A DNA stretch of 64,000 bases from Methylobacterium sp. J-070 (GCF_022829385.1 NZ_JAKSXX010000208.1:47875-111874), one strand, 5' to 3'; shown: positions 23,779 through 32,989, numbered from the stretch's first letter. Translations and numbers: made by a program. The notes: generated by a model not told the origin, from the sequence alone.

Positions 23779-24756
23779 ATGAGGCGGCGGACCGTCATCG
23801 CAGGGTTGCCGTTGGTGCTGGCCGGCACGCCGTTGCCGGCGCTGGCGCAGGTGCCGGGCCGGGTGGCCGCCCTCTGGCCCTACACCCAGGAGAACGCCGA
23901 GGGGCAGGCGCTCTCGACCGCCTTCCGCGCGGCCCTGCGCGGACTCGGGCAGGACGATGGTCAGGTCGATGATCGCTGGGGGGAATCCGACGGCGATCGA
24001 ACGCGCGCGGTCGCCGTCGATCTGATCGCCGCTAAGCCCCAGGTCATCCTCACGTATCTCAACGCGCAACTGAACGCCGTGTCCACGTTGACCCGCGAGA
24101 TCCCGATCGTCTTCGTGGGCGCATCCGACCCGGTGGGCTTCGGATACGTGGCGAGCCTCCAGCGCCCGGGCGGCAACATCACCGGGTTCACCCTCTACGA
24201 GCCGCCGCTGGGCGGGAAATGGCTGGCGACCCTCAAGGAAGCCATCCCGTCGCTCCGGCGCGTCACCCTCCTGTCGAACTCGAGTTCCGGTACGGGGCGT
24301 CGCAACTTCTACGCGGAGTCCTTCCACGGCACTGCGGCCGCCCTCGGGATCGAGGCCGCCGTCGCGATGGTCGAGGACGCCGCCGCGATCGAGCCGGTGA
24401 TCGCGGACCTCGCGCGCCAGGGGGATGCGGGCCTCATCGTGGCGCCAGGCACCTTCAGCGAGGCCAACGGGGATCGCATCGTCTCGCTGACCGGGATCCA
24501 TCGGATCCCCGCGCTCTTCGCCATCCGGCGCTTCGCCTATCGGGGGGGACTGATGTCGTATGGTCCCGATCCGCTCGAGGCGGTCCGCCGGGCGGCGGGC
24601 TACGTCGATCGCATCCTGCGCGGGGACAAACCCGCGACGCTGCCGGTCCAGACGCCCATGAAGTTCGACTTCATCGTGAATCTCAAGACCGTGCGCAGCC
24701 TCGGCGTCACCATCTCGTCGGCGCTCCTCGCTCAAGCGGACGAGATCGTCGAGTGA
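23779..24756 (+). CDS. periplasmic binding protein, PF04392/COG2984 type (copy 2), coupled to a histidine kinase
   Basis: The 325-residue protein carries a twin-Arg-like signal (MRRRTVIAGLPLVLAG, cleavage near ALAQV) and the PF04392 pattern (IPIVFVGASDPVGFGYV, LQRPGGNITGFTLYE, and NLKTVRSLGVTIS near the end). Its stop codon lies inside the GTG start of the histidine kinase (GTGA at 24753-24756), so both proteins are made in a coupled way. That arrangement argues that it is the ligand-binding partner of the kinase. ATG 23743 is an alternative start that would add 12 residues before the signal. Confidence 0.88.
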   Translation: MRRRTVIAGLPLVLAGTPLPALAQVPGRVAALWPYTQENAEGQALSTAFRAALRGLGQDDGQVDDRWGESDGDRTRAVAVDLIAAKPQVILTYLNAQLNAVSTLTREIPIVFVGASDPVGFGYVASLQRPGGNITGFTLYEPPLGGKWLATLKEAIPSLRRVTLLSNSSSGTGRRNFYAESFHGTAAALGIEAAVAMVEDAAAIEPVIADLARQGDAGLIVAPGTFSEANGDRIVSLTGIHRIPALFAIRRFAYRGGLMSYGPDPLEAVRRAAGYVDRILRGDKPATLPVQTPMKFDFIVNLKTVRSLGVTISSALLAQADEIVE

Positions 24757-26783
24757 CCACGTCCCGCATCCTGGCCGCCCCGACAGGCGCGAAGAGCGCG
24801 CCCGGATGGCTGCGCCTGCGACTGTCGGGGAAATTCGCGGTCGCCTTCGTCGGGCTCGTGACGCTGGTCCTGCTCATCAACGGCGCCGTCGACCTGTCGC
24901 TCAACTTCGAGGAAGCCAAACGGACGGCGATCGAGGTGCAGCGCGAGAAGGCCAGGGCGGCCGCCGAGCGCGTCGAGGCGTTCCTCTCGGAGATCGAGAG
25001 CCAGATCGGCTGGACGACGCGGGCCGAGTGGCGGCGCGTCTCCCCGGAGCAGCAGCGCTACGACTTCATCCGGCTCCTGCGTCAGGCGCCCGCCATCACG
25101 GAGGTCGCCTATCTCGACCCGAGCGGCAAGGAACAGCTCCGGGTCTCGCGGCTGGAACCCGACGTCGTCGCCAGCGGCAAGGACTTCGCGGCGTCGCCCC
25201 GCTTCACCCAGGCGCTCAAGGACAAGACCTGGTTCGGCCCGGTCTACTTCCGGCGCGGGTCCGAGCCGTACATGACCGTGTCGGTGGCGCATGCCGGGCG
25301 GGAACCGGGGGTGACCGTGGCGGAGGTCAACCTGAAGCTGATCTGGGACGTGGTCAGCGCGATCCGGATCGGCGCGAACGGCTACGCCTTCGTGACCACC
25401 GAGACCGGCCGCCTGATCGCCCATCCGGATCTCAGCCTCGTCCTGCGCGACACCGACCTGTCCGCCCTGCCCGAGGTCGCCGCAGCGCTGCCGGGGAAGG
25501 CGCAGGACAAGGATTACGGGATCACCACCGGGCTCGACGGCGGGCTCGTGCTGGCGGCCCATGCGGTCATCCCCCGGGTCAACTGGATCGTGTTCGTGCA
25601 GCTGTCGCTGCGGGAGGCGATGGAGTCGCTGATCGAGTCCGTCATCCAGACAATCTCGCTGATGGGTCTCGGCGTGCTGCTGGCGACGGTGGCGGGGACC
25701 TTCCTGGCCCGCCGCATGGTCGTGCCGATCCGTCAGTTGCAGGACGGCGCGGAGCGGTTCGGCGCCGGCGACCTGTCGGAACGCATCGAGATCCGCACGG
25801 GTGACGAGATCGAGACGCTCGCGCGGCGCTTCAACCTCATGGCGAGCCGCGTGCAGGAATCCTACGAGACCCTCGAAGCGAAGGTCGAGGAGCGGACCCG
25901 CGATCTCAACAGGTCGCTCGACGATCTTCAGAAGGCGCAGAGCCGGCTTGTCCAGTCCGAGAAGCTCGCCTCGCTCGGCCAGCTGACCGCCGGCATCGCC
26001 CACGAGATCAAGAACCCGCTGAACTTCGTGAACAACTTCGCCTCGCTGTCGCACGAGCTCGTGGTCGAGTTGCAGGAGGCGCTCAAACCCGCTTCGCTTC
26101 CGCCGGACACGCGCCAGGAGGTCGACGAACTTGCCGACCTGCTGAAGAGCAACCTCGATAAGGTGGTGCAGCACGGGAAACGCGCCGACTCGATCGTCAA
26201 GAACATGCTTCTGCACTCGCGCACCGGATCGGGCGAGCATCGCCCCGTCGAGATCAACGCCCTCGTCGAGGAGAGCCTCAACCTCGCCTATCACGGCGCC
26301 CGCGCGGCGAAGCCCGGCTTCAACGTGACCCTCGTCCGCGACTTCGATCCCGCGGCCGGCATGGCCGACATCTATCCGCAGGAGGTGACGCGGGTGCTCC
26401 TGAATCTGATGTCGAACGGGTTCTACGCGACGGAGGAACGGGCCGGCAGTGCCGAACCGAGCTACGCGCCCACCCTCTCGGTGGCCACCCTGGACCGGGG
26501 CGACAGCGTCGAGATCCGCGTCCGCGACAATGGAACCGGGATCCCCGACAGCGCCAAGGCCAAGATGTTCGATCCGTTCTTCACCACGAAGCCGGCCGGC
26601 GAAGGGACCGGGCTCGGCCTCTCGCTGAGCCACGACATCCTGGTGAAGCAGCACGGGGGAACCATCGAGGTCGCGACGGAACTGAACCGCTTCACCGAAT
26701 TCACGATCACACTGCCCCGTCGGGATGCGCGGGCGGCCGAGCCCGCGCATGCATCCCCGACCGAGTCGAAGAGCCCGCCATGA
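24753..26783 (+). CDS. membrane sensor histidine kinase
   Basis: The 676-residue kinase has a first membrane helix (about 27-48), a large extracytoplasmic domain with Cache-like features (YLDPSGKEQLRVSR, NGYAFVTTETGRLIAHPDL), a second helix (about 290-315), HAMP, a coiled coil, a HisKA-type dimerisation domain with phospho-acceptor His417 in HEIKNPL, and an HATPase domain with N-box (NLMSNG), Asp592 in DNGTGI, and GEGTGLGLS. It phosphorylates a receiver protein in response to an external signal. It starts at GTG 24753 overlapping the binding-protein gene and its stop overlaps the receiver gene (ATGA at 26780). The binding protein upstream is a likely periplasmic partner; this is inference. 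Confidence 0.93.
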   Translation: MTTSRILAAPTGAKSAPGWLRLRLSGKFAVAFVGLVTLVLLINGAVDLSLNFEEAKRTAIEVQREKARAAAERVEAFLSEIESQIGWTTRAEWRRVSPEQQRYDFIRLLRQAPAITEVAYLDPSGKEQLRVSRLEPDVVASGKDFAASPRFTQALKDKTWFGPVYFRRGSEPYMTVSVAHAGREPGVTVAEVNLKLIWDVVSAIRIGANGYAFVTTETGRLIAHPDLSLVLRDTDLSALPEVAAALPGKAQDKDYGITTGLDGGLVLAAHAVIPRVNWIVFVQLSLREAMESLIESVIQTISLMGLGVLLATVAGTFLARRMVVPIRQLQDGAERFGAGDLSERIEIRTGDEIETLARRFNLMASRVQESYETLEAKVEERTRDLNRSLDDLQKAQSRLVQSEKLASLGQLTAGIAHEIKNPLNFVNNFASLSHELVVELQEALKPASLPPDTRQEVDELADLLKSNLDKVVQHGKRADSIVKNMLLHSRTGSGEHRPVEINALVEESLNLAYHGARAAKPGFNVTLVRDFDPAAGMADIYPQEVTRVLLNLMSNGFYATEERAGSAEPSYAPTLSVATLDRGDSVEIRVRDNGTGIPDSAKAKMFDPFFTTKPAGEGTGLGLSLSHDILVKQHGGTIEVATELNRFTEFTITLPRRDARAAEPAHASPTESKSPP

Positions 26784-27178
26784 GCGTCCTGATCCTCGTC
26801 GTCGACGACGAACCCGATGTCACCGATCTGTTCCGGCAACAGTTCCGCCGCGAGCTGCGCGCCGGCCGCTTCGAGATGGCCTTCGCCCATTCGGCTCCGG
26901 AGGCCCTGACCTGCATCAACGCCTCGAACGGCCCGAACCTGATCCTGCTGTTCTCGGACATCAACATGCCCGGCATGACCGGTCTTGAACTGCTGCCGCT
27001 GGTGCGCGCCGCCCGGCCCGACCTGACGGTCATCATGATCACGGCCTATGGCGACGCGGAAACCCGGGACCGGGTCCTGGCCGCCGGCGCCACCGGCCTG
27101 ATCACCAAGCCCATCGATTTCACGCAGCTGAAGGCGGAGATCGAGCATCGCCTGTCCGCGATCGCGGGGACGGAATGA
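26780..27178 (+). CDS. single-domain response regulator
   Basis: The 132-residue protein is a lone receiver domain: acidic pocket Asp9/Asp10, phospho-acceptor Asp60 (SDINMPG), Thr/Ser in MITAYG and Lys in ITKPID. It has no output domain, so it probably relays phosphate, competes for the kinase, or acts through protein contact. It overlaps the kinase stop and its own stop overlaps the next start (ATGA at 27175), giving a coupled kinase-receiver-receiver/cyclase set. The cognate kinase is almost certainly the one encoded just upstream. Confidence 0.93.
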   Translation: MSVLILVVDDEPDVTDLFRQQFRRELRAGRFEMAFAHSAPEALTCINASNGPNLILLFSDINMPGMTGLELLPLVRAARPDLTVIMITAYGDAETRDRVLAAGATGLITKPIDFTQLKAEIEHRLSAIAGTE

Positions 27179-28440
27179 TCCCCGGCCTTCCGAGCGCCAA
27201 GATCCTCGTGGTCGACGACGAACCGGACCTCGAGGCCCTGATCGTCCAGAAATTCCGCCGGCAGATCCGCCAGGACCTCGTCACGTTCGTCTTCGCCCAT
27301 GACGGGCAGGAGGCGCTGGACTGTCTCGCCGCGCATCCCGATGTCGACCTGGTGGTGTCGGACATCAACATGCCGCGCATGGACGGCCTGACCCTGCTCG
27401 CCAAGCTCCAGGACCTCGCCGACCGGCCGTCGACCATCATCGTCTCCGCCTACGGCGACATGGCCAATATCCGGACGGCGATGAACCGGGGCGCCTTCGA
27501 CTTCCTGACGAAGCCGATCGACTTCGCCGACCTGGAAACCACGATCGAGCGGACCCTGCGGCACGTGGAGGCGCTGCGGGACGGGCGACGGCGGCAATCG
27601 CTCGCCGAGCGGGCGCACGCGTCCCTGGCGCGCTACTTCTCGCCGAACCTCGCCGAGCAGTTGGCCGGGGACGCCTCGGGCCTCGAACTCGGCGGCCACC
27701 GGCGCGACGTGGCGTCCCTGTTCACCGACATCGCGGGCTTCACGAGCCTGGTGGAGAGCCTCGATCCGGCGCTCCTCGCCGAGATCCTGAACGGCTACTT
27801 CGCCGAGATGACCGACGTGGTGTTCGCCCATGAGGGGACGGTCGCCAAGATCGTCGGCGACGCGGTCCACGTCCTGTTCGGGGCTCCGGGGGATCAGCCC
27901 GACCACGCCGCCCGGTCGGTGGCCTGCGCGCTGGCGCTGGACGGGGCCGCGGAGGGGTTCCGGGCGCGCTGGCGCGAGCGGGGGATCGAGATCGGCGCCA
28001 CGCGGATCGGCGTGCATGCGGGACCGGCGATCGTCGGCAATTTCGGCGGCGGCCGGTATTTCGACTACACCGCGTATGGCGACACCATCAACACGGCGGC
28101 CCGGCTGGAGAACGCCAACAAGGCCTTCGGGACCCGGATCTGCGTCAGCGAGAGCGTGGTGATCCGCACCGGACAATTTCGCGGCCGCCCGCTGGGCGAT
28201 CTCCTCCTGCGCGGCAAGCAGGAGGCGCTGCGGGCTTACGAGCCCCTGACCGAGACCGCCTATGACGACGCCGCGCTGAGCCGCTATCAGGTGGCGTTCG
28301 ACCAGCTTGAGGCCGGTCAGGCCGGCGCGCTCGCGGCCTTCGCGGGCTTGGTCGGATTGCGTCCCGACGACGGGGTGGCGGCGTTCCACCTGAAGCGCCT
28401 CCTCAACGGGTCGGGCGGAACGCGGATCGAAGTCCGCTGA
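27175..28440 (+). CDS. receiver domain fused to class III adenylate cyclase
   Basis: The 421-residue protein has a receiver domain (Asp14/Asp15, phospho-acceptor Asp63, Lys in LTKPID) and a C-terminal nucleotide cyclase domain from about residue 175. Metal-binding Asp185 (FTDIAGF) and Asp229 (IVGDAV) are present, as is Lys225 ahead of IVGD, which in this family reads adenine, and the DTINTAAR transition-state motif. It should make cAMP when the receiver is in the right state. A roughly 45-residue extension follows the cyclase domain. The start overlaps the previous stop. This is the probable output of the cluster. Confidence 0.93.
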   Translation: MIPGLPSAKILVVDDEPDLEALIVQKFRRQIRQDLVTFVFAHDGQEALDCLAAHPDVDLVVSDINMPRMDGLTLLAKLQDLADRPSTIIVSAYGDMANIRTAMNRGAFDFLTKPIDFADLETTIERTLRHVEALRDGRRRQSLAERAHASLARYFSPNLAEQLAGDASGLELGGHRRDVASLFTDIAGFTSLVESLDPALLAEILNGYFAEMTDVVFAHEGTVAKIVGDAVHVLFGAPGDQPDHAARSVACALALDGAAEGFRARWRERGIEIGATRIGVHAGPAIVGNFGGGRYFDYTAYGDTINTAARLENANKAFGTRICVSESVVIRTGQFRGRPLGDLLLRGKQEALRAYEPLTETAYDDAALSRYQVAFDQLEAGQAGALAAFAGLVGLRPDDGVAAFHLKRLLNGSGGTRIEVR

Positions 28441-28465
28441 GCCGGCGGCCCTTCGATCCGCCGGC
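28441..28465 (+). terminator. possible terminator hairpin after the cyclase gene
   Basis: GCCGGCGG (28441-28448) pairs with CCGCCGGC (28458-28465) immediately after the stop codon. There is no T-run. A second perfect hairpin, TCCGGGCC with GGCCCGGA (28502-28520), lies just before the next gene, so the third binding protein may be separately controlled. Confidence 0.4.
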
Positions 28466-28543
28466 TGCCGAGACCGCAACGCGCCGGTTCCGGCGGAGAC
28501 CTCCGGGCCGGCGGCCCGGACCAGCATGGGCAGGAGGCCCGGC

Positions 28544-29530
28544 ATGAGGCGGCGCGACATCATCGCGGGCCTGGGCGGCGCAGCGGCGTGGCCGGCGACC
28601 GGCTGGACGCAGGCGGGTCGGCAGCGCCGGCTCGGCATCCTGCTGGTCTACGGCGCGAGCCATCCCGACACCCCGGTCATCGTCGAAACCTTGAAGGAGA
28701 GCCTGCAGCAGGCCGGCTGGACCTGGGACCAGAACCTCGCGGTCGACCTGCGCTTCGGCGACGGCGACGCCGTCAAGATGCGCCGGGAGGCGGACGAGAT
28801 CCTCGCGCGCAAGCCGGATGTCGTCCTGGCGCAGGGTGTCGTCGGCGCCACCGCGCTCCAGCGGGCGACCACGACCACGCCGGTCGTGTTCATGATGCTT
28901 CAGGATCCGGTGGGCGCCGGATTCGTGACCAGCCTGGCCCGCCCGGGCGGCAATCTCACCGGCGTCACCAACTTCGAGTTCACGCTGGTGGGGAAATGGC
29001 TGCAGCTCCTGAAGGAGCTGAGCCCCGGCGTCACGCGGGCGATCGCCCTGCTCAACCCCGATTACGCCGCCCGGCTCGCGGGCTACACGGCCGAAATCGC
29101 CCGGATCGGGCCCGAGCTCGGCGTGGACCTGCGGATCGCCGGCGTGCACGACGCCGGCGAGATCGAGCGCACGATCGTCGCCTTCGCCGAGCTGCCGCAG
29201 GGCGGGCTGATCGCGCTGCCCGACGCCGTGACCAGCGTCTACGGCGCGCGGATCGTCGATCTGGCCGCGACCTACCGGATGCCGTCGGTCTACGCCTACG
29301 CGGCGCAGGTGCGGCTCGGAGGGCTCGCCGCCTACACCACCAGCGTGGAACAGGACGTCGAGCGGGCGGCCGACTACATCGACCGGATCCTGCGCGGAGC
29401 CGTCGTCGGCGACCTGCCCGTCCAGGCGAGCGAGCGGTTCTTCACCGTGATCAACCTGCGGACGGCGGCCGCCCTGAATCTGACGATCTCCCCCGCGCTC
29501 CTGGCCTCGGCCGACGAGCTGGTCGAGTAG
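28544..29530 (+). CDS. periplasmic binding protein, PF04392/COG2984 type (copy 3)
   Basis: The 328-residue protein has a twin-Arg-like signal (MRRRDIIAGLGGAAAWP) and the same family pattern as copies 1 and 2 (TPVVFMMLQDPVGAGFV, LARPGGNLTGVTNFE, NLRTAAALNLTIS, ending ADELVE). ATG 28544 has AGGAGG upstream; ATG 28526 is in frame but worse placed. It follows the receiver-cyclase gene in the same direction. Three related but diverged copies in 7 kb, with no transporter, suggest sensing of different ligands through one signalling set. Confidence 0.87.
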   Translation: MRRRDIIAGLGGAAAWPATGWTQAGRQRRLGILLVYGASHPDTPVIVETLKESLQQAGWTWDQNLAVDLRFGDGDAVKMRREADEILARKPDVVLAQGVVGATALQRATTTTPVVFMMLQDPVGAGFVTSLARPGGNLTGVTNFEFTLVGKWLQLLKELSPGVTRAIALLNPDYAARLAGYTAEIARIGPELGVDLRIAGVHDAGEIERTIVAFAELPQGGLIALPDAVTSVYGARIVDLAATYRMPSVYAYAAQVRLGGLAAYTTSVEQDVERAADYIDRILRGAVVGDLPVQASERFFTVINLRTAAALNLTISPALLASADELVE

Positions 29531-29827
29531 GTCTCCTCGTCCGCCGGACGGGGGGCGACCCGGCGCGCGTCGATGCGGGTCGTCAATGGCGAGCGCGGTC
29601 TCCGTCGGGCCGATGGTGGCCGCGCCCGGCTCCGGCAGGACGGGCGTGCCGCATCCCCGTTGTTGACGCCGAGCCGGTCGGCGATCGCGTCGCCGTCCCC
29701 CTGCCCCGGCCACGGCCGGCAGGCCGCCGGCGCCGCCATCGCCGGGCAGCCCTGGCGCGCCGCGTCCGCCTTCCCGCGTCCGGGCTCATCGGCCCGGCCG
29801 ATCCGGCGGTCGGCCGCCGCGGCTCCT
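29531..29827. other. 297-base intergenic region between convergent genes
   Basis: The stretch separates the third binding-protein gene from the convergent TAXI-type gene. I see no supported gene and no T-run terminator in it. Confidence 0.4.
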
Positions 29828-31258
29828 TCACTCCGCGGTCGCGGAGGTCTTCGCGCCTGAGATCGTCGCGGCGACCGAATCTTCGGCTGCCGGCGAGGCC
29901 GCGTCGGCGCGCCGGCCGGCCGCGAAGGCGCGCTTGACCGTCGAACGGGCCGCGTCGATGGCGATGGCCGCGGCCGACATGGTCTTGGCCTCGGTCGGCC
30001 GTTCCAGGGCATGCTTGGCGATATCGCCGGCGAGGTCGTCGATTTCCCGAGCCAGGCCGCCGAGCCGCTCCAGATCGTGGGTGGTCTGCGCCTCGCGCCG
30101 GATCGCCAGGAGGCGATCGGTCGCCTCCTCGATCCGCTCGCGGCGCAGGCGGGACAGGCGCTGGCCGATCCAGGCGACGGCCGAGCCGAGGCCGCCGCCC
30201 ATGAACGCGACCAGGTAGATCCAGGTCTCGTAGCGCTCGACGACGCTCTGCTGCTCGCGCTCGAAATAGTCGACGGCACCCGGATGGATCGGAAGCCGGG
30301 CGCTCGTCGCGCCGACCGTGCTGTCGTAGGCCGGGGCCTGGACGTAGTCGGCGGCCGGGGTCGTATTCGCCATCCCGCTGCGCAGCTCGAACAGGTGCTG
30401 CGTCACGTCGGCCGCCACCGGCCGCGCGAGGTTCGACCGCGCCATCAGGCGGTACGAGGCGCCGACGGTGCGGACGTCGGCGGCGGGGACCTTCGGGCTG
30501 CCGCCGAAGGTCTCGGCCGGCATGGTCACGACCTGCAGCCGCGGCATGCGCGCCACGAAGGCGTCCGCGTTCTCCATGTCGACGAACGAGACCTTGCGGT
30601 TCCGGCTCGCCGCCTGGACGATGCCGACGATGCGCTGGGCTGTCGGCGCGGTCGGCGCGGTGACGGAGATCACGGCATCGACGCGCTTGCGGGCGAAGGC
30701 GGCCGCGAGGTCGGCCTCGGCCATCTCCACCAGGGCCACGTGGCGGGGCGGCACCGGGGCGTCCGGATCGGTGGTGATCAGGGTCAGGCCATAATGATCG
30801 AGCAGGGCGCGGATCAGCGCCTCGTCGGCGTCCCGATGCGCGAGGATCGCCAGCCGTTTGCGGTCGAGATCGGGAAACCGGTCGATCCCGGAGGCCTCCG
30901 GCGCGGCGATGATCATGGCTTGGTCGCGCAGGATCGCGAGGGTCAGGCCGTTGTCGGGCAGGTCCACGTCCGGACGCACCACCGCGAGATCGGCACGGCC
31001 CTCGCGCAGGGCCTCGGCGCTGTCCCGGACATCGTCGAACGGCAGGATCCGCAGCCGGATCTCCTTGTGGCGCTTCGCCAGCGCATCCGCGTAGGCCTGG
31101 ATCAGGGCCGGTTCGGTCCCGTCCCGCGGCGCGACCGCGACCGTCAGCACCGTGGCGCGCGAGGCCCAGTAGGCCACCGCGGCGCCGGCGCCCAGCAGGA
31201 TCGCCAGGACCAGGAAGATGAATTCCCGCCGCATGAAAAGCGCGGTGAAACGCGACAT
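29828..31258 (-). CDS. membrane-anchored TAXI-family binding protein with cytoplasmic tail
   Basis: The 476-residue protein has an N-terminal membrane helix (about 10-33), a TAXI/TRAP-type binding domain (EPALIQAYADALAKRH, LREGRADLAVVRPD, VVTMPAETFGG), a second membrane helix (about 350-372) and a long cytoplasmic tail (about 105 residues) that is helical, rich in Arg/Glu at first and Ala-rich at the end. ATG 31258 has GGAGGA ten bases upstream. No TRAP permease is encoded nearby. The topology, a tethered binding domain joined to an internal coiled tail, looks like a receptor or scaffold rather than a transport component. Confidence 0.82.
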   Translation of the reverse strand: MSRFTALFMRREFIFLVLAILLGAGAAVAYWASRATVLTVAVAPRDGTEPALIQAYADALAKRHKEIRLRILPFDDVRDSAEALREGRADLAVVRPDVDLPDNGLTLAILRDQAMIIAAPEASGIDRFPDLDRKRLAILAHRDADEALIRALLDHYGLTLITTDPDAPVPPRHVALVEMAEADLAAAFARKRVDAVISVTAPTAPTAQRIVGIVQAASRNRKVSFVDMENADAFVARMPRLQVVTMPAETFGGSPKVPAADVRTVGASYRLMARSNLARPVAADVTQHLFELRSGMANTTPAADYVQAPAYDSTVGATSARLPIHPGAVDYFEREQQSVVERYETWIYLVAFMGGGLGSAVAWIGQRLSRLRRERIEEATDRLLAIRREAQTTHDLERLGGLAREIDDLAGDIAKHALERPTEAKTMSAAAIAIDAARSTVKRAFAAGRRADAASPAAEDSVAATISGAKTSATAE

Positions 31259-31964
31259 CCGTACTGGTCCTCCGCCGTTCGCGTAGCGCGCTTTATCACG
31301 CTGTTCTGTCAGAGGGCCGGCGGATGCGGTGCACGCGCTGGCCGACCGCGATGGCCGGCGCGGGGGCGTGCGGCCCTGCGGCCGCGGTCGATTGGGTGAT
31401 CCCCCCCGCACGCGGCCGCAGCCAGATCCCGCCGGGCTGCGGCGGAACTCTCGGCCCGGTACGGATCGGGCCGCCGGTGAGGCCACCCGCCGCGCCCTGC
31501 CCCCGTCCGCCGAACGCCCTGGCGGCGGCCGTGGGCCGCTGCGTGTCGACCCCGTCGTCCTCCGCGCGCGATCCCGCGGGAGATCGGACCGGTGCGGCCC
31601 GATCCCCGTCACCGCCTGATCGACGGGCCGCCGTACAAGGTGCTGAAACGGCCTGTCACCGGCGGCGGCATGACTGATCTCCCGCAAAGAACTCAGCGCG
31701 TCAGAAAGTCATTCGACGCGCAATAGCCGCATAATCTTCCTCGACAAACGTCATTCGACGGCGCGCGTCTGTCGATCGTCGGCTGCATTGCGCTGCCGAG
31801 TCCCGTGGATCGCCTTTTGTGTCAGGCCGAGGTCGGAGACGGCGAGCATCCCCGTCCGGAACGCTCGCCCCCCCTCCTGCGCAGCGGCGTACGCATCCGT
31901 AAGGCGACGGCTTCGACGGAGCGACGAGGCGCGGGGCGATCACACGACTCCTTCCCGGCGTCGC
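31259..31964. other. 706-base region without a supported gene
   Basis: Open frames in this stretch are Arg/Pro-rich and look like chance reading of GC-rich DNA. It holds a direct repeat GTCATTCGACG at 31709-31719 and 31750-31760, each preceded by an A-run. The promoter of the TAXI gene should be at the left end. No terminator with a T-run was found for the gene to the right. Confidence 0.45.
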
Positions 31965-32624
31965 TCAGCGCTCTCCAGCCTTGAACGGCGGCTCCTTTCC
32001 GGGTGGCACGCCCTCCTGCGCCACGCTCAGCAGCATCGCGACCGTCACGTAGGTGCCGGTGAGGGTGGTCAGGTCGACGACGCCCTGCTCCCCCAGCACC
32101 GCCTTGGCGCGCGCGAAGGTGTCGTCCGAGACCGCCTGCTGCGTGGAGAGTTCCATGCAGAAATCGTACACGGCCGCCTCGTCGGGCTTCATGCCCTCCG
32201 GCCGCTTGTTCGCCTTGAGGTCGGCCGCGACCTGCTCGGAGAGCCCGGCTTTGAGCGCCAGCGGGTAGTGGGCATACCACTCGACCTGTGACCGCCAGAG
32301 CCGACCCTGGATCAGGATGGCGAACTCGTTCAGCCGGGTTGGGACCGAGGTGTGCCAGCGCAGGTAGTCGAGGAGATCGTACATCCGCTGCGCCATCTCG
32401 GGGCTGCGGATCATAGGATTGTACGGGCCGCCGATCCCGACGCTCGAAACCTTCATGATCTTCTCGCCGACCGGACGCTGGGCTGGCGTGAGTTGATCCA
32501 TCGTCAGCTGCGGGAAGCGCGGTTCGTGTCCGGCCGCGCCCCAGGACGTCTGTGCTGCGAACCATCCTCCGGAGGCCGCCGCGACAGCGACGGCGGCGAC
32601 AGTCGTGGCTCTGAAAAAGCCCAT
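31965..32624 (-). CDS. carboxymuconolactone decarboxylase (CMD) family protein, exported
   Basis: The 219-residue protein begins with a hydrophobic signal or anchor (about residues 5-28) followed by a CMD/AhpD-like helical domain. The family pattern is seen in SVPTRLNEFAILIQGRLW, YDFCMELSTQQAVSDD and LTGTYVTVAMLLSVAQ. The Cys-x-x-Cys pair of AhpD peroxidase partners is absent, so a thiol peroxidase role is unlikely. ATG 32624 is preceded by GGGAGGA at good spacing. It stands alone. The reaction is not predictable beyond the family. Confidence 0.83.
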   Translation of the reverse strand: MGFFRATTVAAVAVAAASGGWFAAQTSWGAAGHEPRFPQLTMDQLTPAQRPVGEKIMKVSSVGIGGPYNPMIRSPEMAQRMYDLLDYLRWHTSVPTRLNEFAILIQGRLWRSQVEWYAHYPLALKAGLSEQVAADLKANKRPEGMKPDEAAVYDFCMELSTQQAVSDDTFARAKAVLGEQGVVDLTTLTGTYVTVAMLLSVAQEGVPPGKEPPFKAGER

Positions 32625-32913
32625 GGATTCCTCCCTGGCACGGGCGCTCTCGGCTGCGCCTCTGTGTGGAGAGGATAGTCGGCCATGCTTCCGCGAAGAT
32701 CCAGAGGGCGGGGCCGGCTCGTACAGCCCGACCGGATCGCCTCGGCCCTCGCGTTGTCCGGCTACGTCACGCTGTTCGGACGGCTACGCAGGCACCGCGG
32801 CTGGTGCAGCCTCGAGCCACCCACTGGCGACCTATGCCGCAACGCTTATCAGGCTAGTGTTCGGCTTCCGAAGCGTCCGGCCCAGTAAAGGAGGGCCGGA
32901 CGGCTGATGCGGC

Positions 32914-32989
32914 TGGCGCTCCCAAGGGGAATCGAACCCCTGTTTTCGCCGTGAGAGGGCGACGTCCTAGACCGCTAGACGATGGGAGC
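32914..32989 (-). tRNA. tRNA-Glu (anticodon CTC)
   Basis: The minus strand folds as a tRNA with acceptor GCTCCCA/TGGGAGC, anticodon loop CTCTCAC giving CTC, T-loop TTCGATT, discriminator G and encoded CCA (32914-32916). It reads GAG codons. Confidence 0.96.

Noticed and set aside
31701..31943. 80-codon minus-strand frame containing MTF repeats
   Set aside because: The repeat comes from the DNA direct repeat; no ribosome binding site or coding bias.
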